In this document: piece after piece, positions 29,291 to 39,655 of the stretch | How positions within the stretch are numbered: the first letter of the stretch is position 1 | Layout: each line of letters opens with the position of its first letter | Assembly (NCBI RefSeq): GCF_023634655.1 | Contig: NZ_JAMKMS010000007.1 | Span: forward strand, 1 to 64,000 | Length of the DNA: 64,000 nt | Reading direction: 5' to 3' | DNA from: Vibrio methylphosphonaticus | Lineage (GTDB): Bacteria; Pseudomonadota; Gammaproteobacteria; Enterobacterales; Vibrionaceae | Position numbers and translations under genes: made by a program | Notes under the pieces: model-generated | What the model was told of the DNA's origin: nothing | Databases searched by the model: none | What the model saw: only the letters and a program-made list of their open reading frames with translations

Positions 29291-30958
29291 ATGCAGTTAA
29301 CACATCGTTTTCGTGAAATAAGCCTAAAGGGTGACCTTTTTGGTGGTGTCACTACCGCGATTATTTCTCTTCCTTTGGCGTTAGCATTTGGTGTTGCATC
29401 CGGGGCAGGTGCTGAAGCTGGGCTGTGGGGCGCAATCATGGTGGGGCTATTTGCTTCATTATTTGGTGGGTCTTCAACGCTCATTTCTGAGCCCACTGGT
29501 CCTATGACCGTCATTATGACAGCCGTTCTTACCAGCATGATGGCCAAGTACCCTGAAACAGGACTCGCCATGACCTTTACCGTGGTGATGATGGCGGGCG
29601 CATTTCAGATTCTATTAGGTACGCTTAAACTGGGTAAGTATGTGACGCTGATGCCTTACAGTGTCGTCTCTGGCTTTATGTCTGGGATTGGGGTCATTCT
29701 TATTATTCTTCAGTTTGCGCCACTACTCGGGCAGGCCGCACCGGCGGGTGGCGTCATTGGAACGCTGCAAGCAGTGCCTGATACTCTCAGTAACATGGAT
29801 ATTGCTGAGCTTTTCTTAGGTCTACTGACGCTGGCAATTTTGTTTTTATTCCCTAAGTCATATCAAAAGTACGTCCCACCGCAACTTGTTGCTCTGGTGA
29901 CTGTGACCCTGTTATCGGTACTGTTTTTTGATATGGACAGTATTCGTCGAATCGGTGAAATTCCAGCAGGACTGCCAAGTATCGTGTTGCCGCATATTAA
30001 TGCCGATATGCTGACAACGATGGTTATCGATGCGTTAGTGCTTGGTACACTTGGCTGTATTGATACTTTGTTAACCGCCGTTATTGGCGACTCATTGACC
30101 AGGAAAGAACACGATTCCGATAAAGAATTACGTGGACAGGGGCTGGCTAACCTAGTCGCAGGGCTGTTTGGGGCGTTACCCGGTGCAGGGGCAACCATGG
30201 GGACTGTGACCAATATTCAAGTTGGGGCTCGCTCGCCATTATCTGGGGTGGTTCGTGCATTAGTCTTAGCGTTGGTCGTTTTGGTTGCGGGTGGACTAAC
30301 CGAACCAATCCCGATGGCCGTGTTGGCGGGTATCGCGGTATTCGTTGGTTTTAATATTCTCGATTGGAGTTTTATTCAACGGGCCCATAAGGTCAGCCTT
30401 CAAGGTATGGCTGTCATGTATGGGGTGATGTTATTAACGGTATTTGTCGATCTTATTGTCGCAGTCGGCTTAGGCGTATTCATTTCTAATATCATCATTA
30501 TTGAGCGTCTAAGTCGTGAGCAAGCACGTCAAGTTAAGGCGATCAGTGATGCCGATGAGGACGATGTCCCTCTAACGGCAAATGAACGGCGACTGCTCGA
30601 TCAAGCCAATGGCAAGATTTTGTTCTTTTATCTTTCCGGCCCGATGATATTTAGTGTCTCTAAAGCAATATCTAGGCAGCATTCCAGTATTGCTGATTAC
30701 GAAGCGATGATCCTCGATTTGAGTGATGTCCCGATGATCGACGTGACGGTTGGTTTAGCGTTGGAGAACGCCATTAAAGATGCTCTGGATGCGCACTGCC
30801 AAGTGTATCTATTATGTCCGAATGAGCAGACACAACAGCAGCTAGAGAAGTTTCACATCCTAGACTTGGTGCCAAACCATAATAGGTACCCGTCGCGCGA
30901 GTTGGCATTAAGCGCCGCTTCTAGTCAGTTAGACAAAGCAGCACGCGTCGCAATGTAG
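29291..30958 (+). CDS. SulP-family anion transporter with STAS domain
   Basis: Inner-membrane transporter of 555 aa. Ten or more hydrophobic helices run from about residue 20 to 410, starting with LKGDLFGGVTTAIISLPLALAFG, the SulP signature region; a cytoplasmic STAS domain covers about 440-545. SulP proteins carry sulfate, bicarbonate or dicarboxylates; the substrate cannot be read directly, but divergence from carbonic anhydrase favours bicarbonate (inference). ATG 29291 has AAGGA five bases upstream; ATG 29285 lies directly against AAGG and is less likely. Confidence 0.9.
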   Translation: MQLTHRFREISLKGDLFGGVTTAIISLPLALAFGVASGAGAEAGLWGAIMVGLFASLFGGSSTLISEPTGPMTVIMTAVLTSMMAKYPETGLAMTFTVVMMAGAFQILLGTLKLGKYVTLMPYSVVSGFMSGIGVILIILQFAPLLGQAAPAGGVIGTLQAVPDTLSNMDIAELFLGLLTLAILFLFPKSYQKYVPPQLVALVTVTLLSVLFFDMDSIRRIGEIPAGLPSIVLPHINADMLTTMVIDALVLGTLGCIDTLLTAVIGDSLTRKEHDSDKELRGQGLANLVAGLFGALPGAGATMGTVTNIQVGARSPLSGVVRALVLALVVLVAGGLTEPIPMAVLAGIAVFVGFNILDWSFIQRAHKVSLQGMAVMYGVMLLTVFVDLIVAVGLGVFISNIIIIERLSREQARQVKAISDADEDDVPLTANERRLLDQANGKILFFYLSGPMIFSVSKAISRQHSSIADYEAMILDLSDVPMIDVTVGLALENAIKDALDAHCQVYLLCPNEQTQQQLEKFHILDLVPNHNRYPSRELALSAASSQLDKAARVAM

Positions 30959-31174
30959 CATGATTGCGTGACTAAGCGCATGACATAGAGAAGTCGAATA
31001 AATCGAAGAAATTTACTCATGATGTCGCATTTGCTATTGAAAATAGCCTAAAGCGGCATCATGTTGAGTGGTATAATGTTTCTTGGCTTTACTTATCTTT
31101 CGATATAATTGGAATTATCAAATTATAGTTATTGTATTTCCACTTATATCGTCTGACCACAATTGGTGCACAAC

Positions 31175-32098
31175 ATGTACGCATTAGAGATAGAACAGTT
31201 ACGCAAAACCTATGCTGGCGGCTTTGAAGCGCTGAAAGGGGTGACCCTGACGGTTGAGAAAGGCGATTTTTACGCTTTGCTTGGCCCAAACGGAGCGGGG
31301 AAGTCGACCACCATAGGCATCATTACTTCCTTGGTGAATAAAACCTCGGGCAAAGTAAAAGTCTTTGGTCACGATATTGATAACCAATTGGAGCTGGCAA
31401 AGCAGCAACTTGGACTCGTGCCGCAGGAGTTCAACTTTAATCCGTTTGAAACCGTGCAACAAATTGTCTTACAGCAAGCTGGGTACTACGGAGTACCGCG
31501 GGATGTGGCAAAGCAACGTGCGGAAAAATACCTGACTCAGTTAGATTTATGGGAAAAACGTGAAGAGCGAGCTAGAAACTTATCTGGTGGCATGAAACGA
31601 CGCTTGATGATTGCTCGTGCGCTAATGCATGAGCCTAAGTTACTTATTCTTGATGAGCCAACCGCGGGTGTCGACATTGAGCTACGCCGTTCTATGTGGG
31701 ACTTTCTGAAAGAAATCAACAAGCAAGGCATTACGATTATCTTAACCACTCACTACTTAGAAGAAGCGGAGTTATTGTGTCGTAACATCGGGATTATTCA
31801 ACGCGGCGAGTTAATAGAGAATACTTCGATGAAGTCATTGCTGAATAAGCTTCATGTAGAGACATTTGTGCTAGATATTGAAACGAATCAAACGATTCCA
31901 GAGTTATCAGGTGTGAATTCACAACTCGTGGTTAATGGCTCTTTGGAAATAGAGCTAGAGAAGACACAAGGGCTCAATCATGTCTTTGAGCAGTTAAGTC
32001 GAGCCGATATCAAAGTGCTATCCATGAGAAACAAAGCCAACCGACTGGAAGAATTGTTTGTGTCTATTGTTCGTCAGCCAAAGCAAGGAGAGCAGTAA
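31175..32098 (+). CDS. yadG: ABC transporter ATP-binding protein YadG
   Basis: ATPase subunit of an ABC-2 type exporter, 307 aa (E. coli YadG 308). The Walker A GPNGAGKST is near residue 38, the Q loop is VPQEFNFNPFETVQQ, the signature is LSGGMKRR, Walker B is LLILDEPTAGVD, and the switch histidine is in TTHYLEEAE. The C-terminal segment MRNKANRLEELFVSIV is also shared with YadG. The substrate is unknown. ATG 31175 is used; TTG and GTG codons up to 12 bases upstream are possible starts. Confidence 0.93.
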   Translation: MYALEIEQLRKTYAGGFEALKGVTLTVEKGDFYALLGPNGAGKSTTIGIITSLVNKTSGKVKVFGHDIDNQLELAKQQLGLVPQEFNFNPFETVQQIVLQQAGYYGVPRDVAKQRAEKYLTQLDLWEKREERARNLSGGMKRRLMIARALMHEPKLLILDEPTAGVDIELRRSMWDFLKEINKQGITIILTTHYLEEAELLCRNIGIIQRGELIENTSMKSLLNKLHVETFVLDIETNQTIPELSGVNSQLVVNGSLEIELEKTQGLNHVFEQLSRADIKVLSMRNKANRLEELFVSIVRQPKQGEQ

Positions 32099-32099
32099 C

Positions 32100-32870
32100 A
32101 TGTATTCGATTTATTGGACCGCATTTAAGAGCTTGCTCACGAAAGAAATTAACCGTTTCACACGTATCTGGGTACAAACATTGGTACCGCCAGCTATCAC
32201 TATGACCTTGTACTTCATTATCTTTGGTAGCCTCATTGGCTCTCGAATTGGTGAGATGGACGGGTTTAGTTATATGGAATACATTGTTCCTGGCTTGATT
32301 ATGATGTCGGTGATCACCAACTCTTATTCCAATGTGGCGTCTTCTTTTTTCAGTGCTAAGTTCCAGAAAAATATTGAAGAGCTGTTAGTGGCGCCAGTCC
32401 CTAATTATGTGATTATTGCAGGGTTTGTGATGGGCGGTGTTGTGCGCGGTCTTTTGGTCGGCACTATTGTAACCTTTGTTTCCCTGTTTTTTGTTGATCT
32501 GCAAATACAACACTGGGGCATTATTATTGCGACGGTATTTTTGACCTCTGTCGTGTTTGCTTTAGGCGGTTTGATTAATGCGGTGTTCGCAAAAACGTTT
32601 GATGATATCTCTATTATCCCCACGTTTATTTTGACACCGCTGACGTATCTCGGTGGGGTATTTTATTCCATCAGTCTATTGCCAGAGTTTTGGCAGGGCG
32701 TGTCAAAAATAAATCCGATTGTTTATATGGTTAACGCCTTCCGCTATGGATTTTTAGGTGTTTCGGATGTCGGGATTGTGACCTCATTTAGCGTACTATT
32801 GGTGTTTATCGTGGTACTTTATGGGGTAGCACACCACCTAGTGACAAAAGGCATTGGTCTGAGAAGCTAG
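32100..32870 (+). CDS. yadH: ABC transporter permease YadH
   Basis: ABC-2 permease partner of YadG, 256 aa, the same as E. coli. About six transmembrane helices; the family motif KFQKNIEELLVAPVPNYVII lies between the second and third. It starts one base after the yadG stop, with AAGGAGAGCAGTAAC ahead of the ATG, so the two genes are coupled. The exported substrate is not known. A terminator follows. Confidence 0.95.
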   Translation: MYSIYWTAFKSLLTKEINRFTRIWVQTLVPPAITMTLYFIIFGSLIGSRIGEMDGFSYMEYIVPGLIMMSVITNSYSNVASSFFSAKFQKNIEELLVAPVPNYVIIAGFVMGGVVRGLLVGTIVTFVSLFFVDLQIQHWGIIIATVFLTSVVFALGGLINAVFAKTFDDISIIPTFILTPLTYLGGVFYSISLLPEFWQGVSKINPIVYMVNAFRYGFLGVSDVGIVTSFSVLLVFIVVLYGVAHHLVTKGIGLRS

Positions 32871-32887
32871 GAGTCAAAGTGACAAGT

Positions 32888-32920
32888 AAAATGGTGGCGA
32901 TGAGCCACCATTTTTGTTTT
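32888..32920 (+). terminator. Intrinsic terminator after yadGH
   Basis: AAAATGGTGGC pairs with GCCACCATTTTT around GATGA, followed by GTTTTTG. It ends 20 bases before glnE, so glnE transcription needs its own promoter or readthrough. Confidence 0.85.
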
Positions 32921-32942
32921 TGAGTCGAGACAAGGACGACGA

Positions 32943-35792
32943 ATGCAACTGCCAGCATCATTACAACACCATGCTCAACAGTCTATTGAGCGAATTCAAG
33001 AGCGTTATACCGACGTTTCTCATTGGACGCCCGTTCGTTATGAGCAATTGCAAAGGGTCTTGTCTATTAGTGAGTTTGTTGAAGAGACGTTACTTAAAGA
33101 TGAGACGCTATTTCAGCAGCTTCCGGAGATGCTTGAGCATACCGAACGCGCGGAGTCTTATCGCGACCATTTACATGCTCATCTATCGGAATGCCGCTTA
33201 GAAACCGATGGTCACAGGGCATTGCGACAGTTTCGTAACCGTGAAATGGTCTATATTGCGTGGCGTGACATGGTGGGGGATTGGTCGCTAGAGGAAAGCC
33301 TAAATCATTTGTCGATGCTTGCCGAAGCCATGATCTTTGAAACCTACAATTGGCAATATCAGGCTTGCTGTCAAGAATGGGGCACACCTTGTAATGCAGA
33401 AGGTGAAGCTCAACCTATGCTGATTATCGGCATGGGGAAACTTGGCGGCGGCGAGCTGAACTTTTCTTCAGATATCGATCTGATTTTTACCTATCCAGAA
33501 AATGGCGAAACACAGGGCGCGAGACGCTCTATTGCTAATGCGCAGTTTTTTACTCGTTTAGGGCAGCGCATTATCAAGGCGCTGGATCAGCCAACCTTTG
33601 ATGGTTTTTGCTATCGTGTCGATATGCGACTTCGACCATTTGGTGAAAGTGGACCATTAGTGATGAGCTACGCGGCACTTGAGGATTATTATCAAGAACA
33701 AGGTCGTGATTGGGAACGTTATGCCATGATCAAGGCGCGAGTGATGGGACGGGAGATGTACCCAGAGTACCAAGAGCTGCGTCAAATGTTACGGCCGTTT
33801 GTTTTCCGCCGCTATATCGATTTTAGTGCTATTCAGTCTCTGCGCCGGATGAAATCGATGATCAGCAGTGAAGTGAGACGCCGTGGTTTGGGTAATAATA
33901 TCAAACTTGGCCCCGGTGGCATCCGAGAGGTTGAATTTATTGCCCAGGTTTTCCAACTGATTCGTGGTGGACGTGAACCGAGTTTAAGAGGTCGAGGGTT
34001 ACTTGAAACGCTTGATGCAATTGAAGCCCTTAAATTACTAGAACAAAGAGAAGTGACGCACCTACGAGAGGCGTACTGCTTTTTGCGTCGCCAAGAAAAC
34101 TTGCTGCAAGCCATGGGCGATAAGCAGACCCAAACGCTGCCTGAAAAGGAAGACGATCAGATAAAACTGGCTTATGTCATGGGGTTTGATTCGTGGGAGT
34201 TAATGCTCGAGGCAACCTCGCAGCATATGCTTAACGTGCATTGCGTGTTTGGTGATTTGATTGGTGAAGACGATGAGGAAGAGCCCAACCCAATACAAAA
34301 ACACTTCCATGAGTTGTGGGATATGGTTCATGACCCTGAAGTGGTTGAGCATATCCTAGAGCACGATTTACACGTTGTTGAGGCGGAAAAAAAGCGAACA
34401 ACCATCTGCCAGTTTAAAAAAGATCTAGCGAAAAAGACACTGGGCCCGCGGGGTCGAGAGGTACTAAATCGCCTCATGCCAAAAGTGTTCAATGCCATTT
34501 ATGCTCATAAGGACGCAGAATTTGGCTTGTCGCGAGTGTTATACGTATTGCACCGCATTGTAACCAGAACGACTTACCTAGAATTGCTCGATGAGCACCC
34601 AGCTGCACTCGTTCAACTGGTACGGTTATGTACAGCCAGTCCAATGATTTCCGAACAGTTAGGTCGTTATCCGATCTTGCTCGACGAGCTGTTGGACCCC
34701 TCGCACCTCTATAACCCTGTGCCACTAGAATCGTATAAAACAGAATTGCGCGACTATCTTGCCCGTATTCCAGAAGAGGATATGGAGCAGCAAATGGAAG
34801 CGCTGCGACAGTTTAAGCAAACCTGTATTTTACGTATTGCGGCGGCAGACATTGCGGGAGTGTTACCTGTAATGAAGGTGAGTGACCACTTGACGTATTT
34901 AGCGGAAGCGATCGTTGAAGCGGGTGTGAATCAAGCTTGGCAGCAAATGGTAGAAAAGTTTGGTGAACCGACGCACATCAAAGATCGTGGCAGTAAAGGT
35001 TTTGCTGTGATTGGCTACGGTAAAGTGGGCGGCTGGGAGCTAGGCTATAACTCGGATCTGGATATTGTCTTTATGCATGACTGCCCGGTTAATGTATACA
35101 CCGATGGAAAAAAAGAGCTGGATGGTCGCCAGTTTTACCTACGTTTAGCGCAGCGCATCATTCATATTTTTTCAACGCGTACCGCGTCAGGAATTTTATA
35201 TGAAGTGGATACGCGACTGCGTCCTTCCGGTGTGTCTGGTTTGCTGGTCAGTCCTACGGATGCGTTTGATGAGTATCAACACAATGATGCGTGGACATGG
35301 GAGCACCAAGCTTTAGTGCGGACACGCTTAATTTATGGTGATGATTTTTTACAGCAAGCATTCAATAACACTCGAGTTGATGTATTAACGAAAGCACGAG
35401 AAGAAGCAGAGCTTAGGCCAAAAGTTGTGGAGATGCGTGAAAAGATGCGAACGCATCTTGGAGGAAAAAAAGCCGGGCGGTTTATGCTTAAGCAAGACCC
35501 CGGCGGGATCACCGATATCGAATTTTTAGCTCAGTACTTGGTGCTACGTTTTAGTCATGATAAACCCAAGCTCACTCGCTGGTCGGATAATGTCCGTATC
35601 TTTGAGACCATGCTCAAACAAGGGGTAATGGAAGAAGAACAGGTAACGAGCTTGATCCGTGCTTACACGACGTTGCGAGATGAAATTCATCACCGTAATC
35701 TGCTAAATTTGGATGCGGATGTTGCAGAGGACAAGCTTATTGCTGAGCGTGAGGCGGTGATTCACGCTTGGAAGCAGTGGATGATCTCGTAA
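32943..35792 (+). CDS. glnE: Bifunctional glutamine synthetase adenylyltransferase/deadenylase
   Basis: Adjusts glutamine synthetase activity by adding or removing AMP, in response to PII and glutamine. The protein is 949 aa (E. coli 946). Two nucleotidyltransferase domains are visible: the N-terminal deadenylase with GMGKLGGGELNFSSDIDLIF (about 160-180) and the C-terminal adenylylase with GYGKVGGWELGYNSDLDIVF (about 690-710), each with the DxD metal motif. A glnK gene lies 25 kb away in the window. Confidence 0.97.
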   Translation: MQLPASLQHHAQQSIERIQERYTDVSHWTPVRYEQLQRVLSISEFVEETLLKDETLFQQLPEMLEHTERAESYRDHLHAHLSECRLETDGHRALRQFRNREMVYIAWRDMVGDWSLEESLNHLSMLAEAMIFETYNWQYQACCQEWGTPCNAEGEAQPMLIIGMGKLGGGELNFSSDIDLIFTYPENGETQGARRSIANAQFFTRLGQRIIKALDQPTFDGFCYRVDMRLRPFGESGPLVMSYAALEDYYQEQGRDWERYAMIKARVMGREMYPEYQELRQMLRPFVFRRYIDFSAIQSLRRMKSMISSEVRRRGLGNNIKLGPGGIREVEFIAQVFQLIRGGREPSLRGRGLLETLDAIEALKLLEQREVTHLREAYCFLRRQENLLQAMGDKQTQTLPEKEDDQIKLAYVMGFDSWELMLEATSQHMLNVHCVFGDLIGEDDEEEPNPIQKHFHELWDMVHDPEVVEHILEHDLHVVEAEKKRTTICQFKKDLAKKTLGPRGREVLNRLMPKVFNAIYAHKDAEFGLSRVLYVLHRIVTRTTYLELLDEHPAALVQLVRLCTASPMISEQLGRYPILLDELLDPSHLYNPVPLESYKTELRDYLARIPEEDMEQQMEALRQFKQTCILRIAAADIAGVLPVMKVSDHLTYLAEAIVEAGVNQAWQQMVEKFGEPTHIKDRGSKGFAVIGYGKVGGWELGYNSDLDIVFMHDCPVNVYTDGKKELDGRQFYLRLAQRIIHIFSTRTASGILYEVDTRLRPSGVSGLLVSPTDAFDEYQHNDAWTWEHQALVRTRLIYGDDFLQQAFNNTRVDVLTKAREEAELRPKVVEMREKMRTHLGGKKAGRFMLKQDPGGITDIEFLAQYLVLRFSHDKPKLTRWSDNVRIFETMLKQGVMEEEQVTSLIRAYTTLRDEIHHRNLLNLDADVAEDKLIAEREAVIHAWKQWMIS

Positions 35793-35966
35793 AGCGAATT
35801 TGGTGTCGGTAGTAGGAGTTGTGCTACTATCTTTTCAAAGCTTTAACCTGTCGTTTACTCAATCTATCGATTGTGAATCGAGCCTGACTAAGACGGCAGG
35901 GGTTACGCATACAAAACAATTTAACGTGGTGAGGTCGCTCACCGCGGTCGTTATTTGGAGTAAGAA

Positions 35967-37397
35967 ATGAAACCCATCCTACCTGATTACAGCGATTCAG
36001 GCGTCCTAATTGTTGGTGATGTTATGCTGGACAGATACTGGTATGGCCCAACCGGGCGTATATCTCCTGAAGCGCCAGTACCTGTTGTTAAAGTAGAAAA
36101 TAATGAAGAACGTCCCGGTGGCGCTGCAAACGTAGCGATGAACATCGCGTCTTTGGGTGGGCATGCCCATACTATTGGTTTAGTTGGGCAAGATGAACCG
36201 GCAAAAGTACTCACCGATACACTGACGTCTTTGAAGGTAAAGTGTGATTTTGTTGAGTTAGAGAACTACCCAACCATTACCAAGCTACGTGTACTTAGCC
36301 GCGGACAGCAATTAATCCGTTTGGATTTTGAAGACAAATTTGAAAATACCAATCCTGAGCTAGTGCTGACGAGAATGCAGAATGCGTTGCCAAATGTAAA
36401 AGCGGTGGTGTTGTCTGATTATGCAAAAGGGGCGTTAGAACACGTTCAAGCTTATATTCAACAAGCAAAATCGGCGGGTGTTCCAGTCTTTATCGACCCG
36501 AAAGGTGCGGATTTTGAACGCTACCGTGGTGCGACCTTATTGACTCCGAATATGCTTGAGTTCGAAACGGTTGTTGGCAAAATCAAAAACGAAGAAGAAC
36601 TGGTAGAAAAAGGTTGCGCGTTAATCGAAGAATTTGACTTTGAAGCACTACTTGTTACGCGAAGTGAGCATGGTATGACGCTACTTCGTCGTGGTGAAGC
36701 TCCATTCCATCTGCCTACTCAAGCAAAAGAAGTCTTTGACGTGACGGGTGCTGGCGATACGGTTATCTCGGTATTAGCCGCCTCCGTTGCGGCAGGTAAA
36801 CCGCTCGATGAAGCGTGTGCGCTGGCGAATGCAGCGGCTGGTGTCGTAGTTGGCAAGCTAGGAACGTCAACACTTTCTACTATTGAATTAGCGGAAGCGG
36901 TACATGGCAGTCAGGATACCGATTATGGCGTGATCAGCGAATCCGCGTTGATTGAAGCGGTGAAAAAAGCGCGCTCAAAAGGCGAGAAAGTCGTCATGAC
37001 AAATGGCTGTTTCGATATTCTTCATGCCGGTCACGTGTCTTATTTAAACCATGCAGCTGAGCTCGGTGATCGATTGATCGTCGCGGTGAACACCGACGAA
37101 TCCGTGCGAGCGCTGAAAGGGCCTGGTCGCCCTGTGAATCCAACGGATCGTCGTATGGCTGTTCTTGCTGGATTAGGTGCGGTTGATTGGGTAGTTCCAT
37201 TCTCGGAAGAGACACCACAGCGCTTAATTGCAGAAGTATTGCCAAGTTTATTGGTGAAAGGCGGCGACTATAAGCCTGAAGAGATAGCTGGCGGTACGGA
37301 AGTGATTGCAGCTGGTGGCGAAGTTAAAGTGCTTAACTTTGAAGATGGCTGCTCGACGACGGAGATTATTGAAGCGATCAAAGGTGGTCAGGGTTAA
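35967..37397 (+). CDS. hldE: Bifunctional heptose-7-phosphate kinase / heptose-1-phosphate adenylyltransferase
   Basis: Makes ADP-heptose for the LPS inner core. The protein is 476 aa (E. coli 477). The N-terminal ribokinase-type domain (to about 320) has [15 protein letters not shown] and the anion-hole motif DVTGAGDTV. The C-terminal nucleotidyltransferase domain has [14 protein letters not shown] (HxGH) near 350 and ends with [13 protein letters not shown]. glnE-hldE order is the same as in E. coli. Flanked by a strong terminator shared with tolC. Confidence 0.97.
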   Translation: MKPILPDYSDSGVLIVGDVMLDRYWYGPTGRISPEAPVPVVKVENNEERPGGAANVAMNIASLGGHAHTIGLVGQDEPAKVLTDTLTSLKVKCDFVELENYPTITKLRVLSRGQQLIRLDFEDKFENTNPELVLTRMQNALPNVKAVVLSDYAKGALEHVQAYIQQAKSAGVPVFIDPKGADFERYRGATLLTPNMLEFETVVGKIKNEEELVEKGCALIEEFDFEALLVTRSEHGMTLLRRGEAPFHLPTQAKEVFDVTGAGDTVISVLAASVAAGKPLDEACALANAAAGVVVGKLGTSTLSTIELAEAVHGSQDTDYGVISESALIEAVKKARSKGEKVVMTNGCFDILHAGHVSYLNHAAELGDRLIVAVNTDESVRALKGPGRPVNPTDRRMAVLAGLGAVDWVVPFSEETPQRLIAEVLPSLLVKGGDYKPEEIAGGTEVIAAGGEVKVLNFEDGCSTTEIIEAIKGGQG

Positions 37398-37422
37398 TCG
37401 CTTTCAATAAAACGTAGGTATT

Positions 37423-37457
37423 AAAAAAGGGACGCCATGGCGTCCCTTTTGTTTTTT
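37423..37457. terminator. Bidirectional terminator between hldE and tolC
   Basis: The palindrome GGGACGCCATGGCGTCCC (37429-37446) is flanked by A-run and T-run, giving terminators in both directions for converging hldE and tolC. Confidence 0.9.
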
Positions 37458-37480
37458 AAATCGAATTAGTTTTCAATATT

Positions 37481-38794
37481 TTATTTTGCTCGCTTAAGAC
37501 CAGCATTGATATCAATAATATCTTGCTCGCTTAACGTACCGACGGATTGGCGCAGGTTCAAAATACTGACGATGTAATCGTAACGAGCATCAGAGAGGTT
37601 ACGACCCGCTTCGAACACCTGTTGCGTCGCTTCTAGTACATCGACGATGGTACGTGTACCTACATCAAAACCGGCTTTGGTTGCTTCAAGTGCTGATTGC
37701 GCAGAAATAACCGTTTGCTCGTAAGCGCGGATAGCACCAATTGACGAGTTAATGTTGTTATTGTTCGCTCGAACATTTTTCACAACAGAGCGGTAAGTTT
37801 GCTCTAGATCTTCACTTGCAGCCACATAAGCGTACTCTGCTTGTTTAGTTTGCGACGTAATGTTACCACCAGTGTAAAGTGGAATGGATAAGTTGATACC
37901 AGCATTAAATGCATTGGTAGAGTCACCAGTATATCTTACTGCTTCATTGTTTCTTTCATTATCGTAAGCATAGCCACCATCAAGCGTTAGCTTAGGAAGG
38001 TGACCAGAACTTGCAAGTGTAATGTTGTCTTTGGCAATATCTTGTCCGATACGAGCAGACAGCAAATCAAGGTTTTTGCTTTGCGCTTCTTCAATAAAGA
38101 ATTCAACGGAATTGGTTGGGCGCGGAGCCGAGAAACGTTCTGTATCTAGCTCGTCAATATTCGTGTGCTCTTGCCCCGTGATTTCACGTAGACCTTCGTA
38201 CTTATTTAGTAAGTCGTTTTCAGCTAAGACTTCATCAGCTAATACTCGGTCATATTGCGCTTGCGCATCATGAACATCGGTAATCGCTGAAAGACCCACT
38301 TCAAAACGTTGCTTGGTCTGCTCTAATTGGCGAGCAACGGCCGCTTTGTTCGCTTTAACAAACTCTAGGCTGTCTTTCGAGCGCAATACTTCAAAATAGG
38401 CTTGCGCTGTACGTAGGATCAAGTTTTGCTGCGCTGCAGCATAAAGTGAATCAGACTGACGAGCGTTCTTTTCTGCCGTATCAAGTGTGATCCAACTAGC
38501 ACGATTATAAAGCTCTTGAGAGAAGCCAACACCAGCAGTCAAATTGTCACTATCTCCGCCGATAGTATTTGCTCGCGTTAAGTCATAGCCAGCAGTTAGG
38601 TTAATTTGCGGTAGTAAGGTGCTTCGAGCAGAGTTGATGGCTTCAAATGCACGATCTCGCTCAGCTGCTGAACGCAGTAGTTGAGGATCGTTCTGTTTAG
38701 CTTGATCATAGACTTCGGTTAAAGAGTCGGCCCATGTCGCTGCACTTGCGCTTCCTAATGCAGCTGCGATGAATAATGGAAGCAGTTTTTTCAT
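37481..38794 (-). CDS. tolC: Outer-membrane channel TolC
   Basis: Trimeric outer-membrane exit duct for drug efflux and type I secretion. It has 437 aa including a signal peptide (MKKLLPLFIAAALGSASAATWA, cut about residue 22). The two internally homologous halves (about 25-220 and 240-435), each with long helices and a short beta segment (LPQINLTAGYD; LPKLTLDGGYAYD), are typical of the OEP family. ATG 38794 has AGGA upstream; the longer frame would hide the signal peptide. It diverges from nudF, as in E. coli. Confidence 0.96.
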   Translation of the reverse strand: MKKLLPLFIAAALGSASAATWADSLTEVYDQAKQNDPQLLRSAAERDRAFEAINSARSTLLPQINLTAGYDLTRANTIGGDSDNLTAGVGFSQELYNRASWITLDTAEKNARQSDSLYAAAQQNLILRTAQAYFEVLRSKDSLEFVKANKAAVARQLEQTKQRFEVGLSAITDVHDAQAQYDRVLADEVLAENDLLNKYEGLREITGQEHTNIDELDTERFSAPRPTNSVEFFIEEAQSKNLDLLSARIGQDIAKDNITLASSGHLPKLTLDGGYAYDNERNNEAVRYTGDSTNAFNAGINLSIPLYTGGNITSQTKQAEYAYVAASEDLEQTYRSVVKNVRANNNNINSSIGAIRAYEQTVISAQSALEATKAGFDVGTRTIVDVLEATQQVFEAGRNLSDARYDYIVSILNLRQSVGTLSEQDIIDINAGLKRAK

Positions 38795-39029
38795 TTGTCC
38801 TAATCCTGCCTGAATACTGAATAAGAGGTATGATTCACAGTTTAACTTAAAACGGGCGTAATTCACTCGAAACTTTGCAATTTTTTACGCTACAACCTGC
38901 AAAAATGCGACAATAAATTAACCAAAACCCAATGTTTTTTGAATTATTACGTAAAAAGTTGAAGCTGGTCGTTGGAAGTTGGGCGATTCGTTGAGTAAAC
39001 TGTAAGATTCATTTTTATTGGGGTTCGTC

Positions 39030-39653
39030 ATGGAACATTCAGAGCAACCGTTGCCGAAATATACACCAACAGATGTCGAAATAATCTCTAAACAAACGGT
39101 GTTTAAAGGTTTTTTTGAAATGGTGTTGTATCGATTTAAGCATCGCCTTTTTGATGGCGGTTGGAGTTCTGAAATTCAACGTGAAATGTTGGTTCGTGGC
39201 GGGGCAGCAGCATTGCTACCTTATGATGCCAAGCGTGATGAAGTTGTACTCATCGAACAGATTCGAGTGGGTGCTCTTGAGCATGATTCACCTTGGCAAA
39301 CCGAAATTATCGCAGGAATTGTTGATAAACAAGAGTCTGTAGAAGAACTTGTGCAGCGAGAAGCGGTCGAAGAAGCAGGTGTTGAGGTGGATAAGCTCAC
39401 GCGCATCACCGCTTACTATCCGTCATCAGGTGGATGTTCGGAAAAAATTGAAGTCTTTGCGGGCCAAGTGGATGCCACAACAGCGAGTGGTATCCATGGA
39501 TTAAAAAGCGAAGGCGAAGATATTCGCGTTAAGGTTGTTTCACGACAAAAGGCGTATCGAATGATAGCCAGTGGTGAAATTGAGAACGGTGCATCTATTA
39601 TTGCGCTGCAATGGCTTGAACTGAATTATCGTCAGCTACAGCAAGAGTGGTAA
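39030..39653 (+). CDS. nudF: ADP-ribose pyrophosphatase
   Basis: Nudix hydrolase that splits ADP-ribose to AMP and ribose-5-phosphate, 207 aa (E. coli 209). The Nudix box is GIVDKQESVEELVQREAVEEAGVEV, with the REAVEEAG core intact. DATTASGIHGLKSEGEDIRV and VVSRQKAYRMI match NudF. ATG 39030 has GGGG seven bases upstream; an in-frame TTG at 39018 would add four residues. It heads nudF-yqiB-cpdA-yqiA-parE, and yqiB starts two bases after its stop. Confidence 0.95.
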   Translation: MEHSEQPLPKYTPTDVEIISKQTVFKGFFEMVLYRFKHRLFDGGWSSEIQREMLVRGGAAALLPYDAKRDEVVLIEQIRVGALEHDSPWQTEIIAGIVDKQESVEELVQREAVEEAGVEVDKLTRITAYYPSSGGCSEKIEVFAGQVDATTASGIHGLKSEGEDIRVKVVSRQKAYRMIASGEIENGASIIALQWLELNYRQLQQEW

Positions 39654-39655
39654 CA

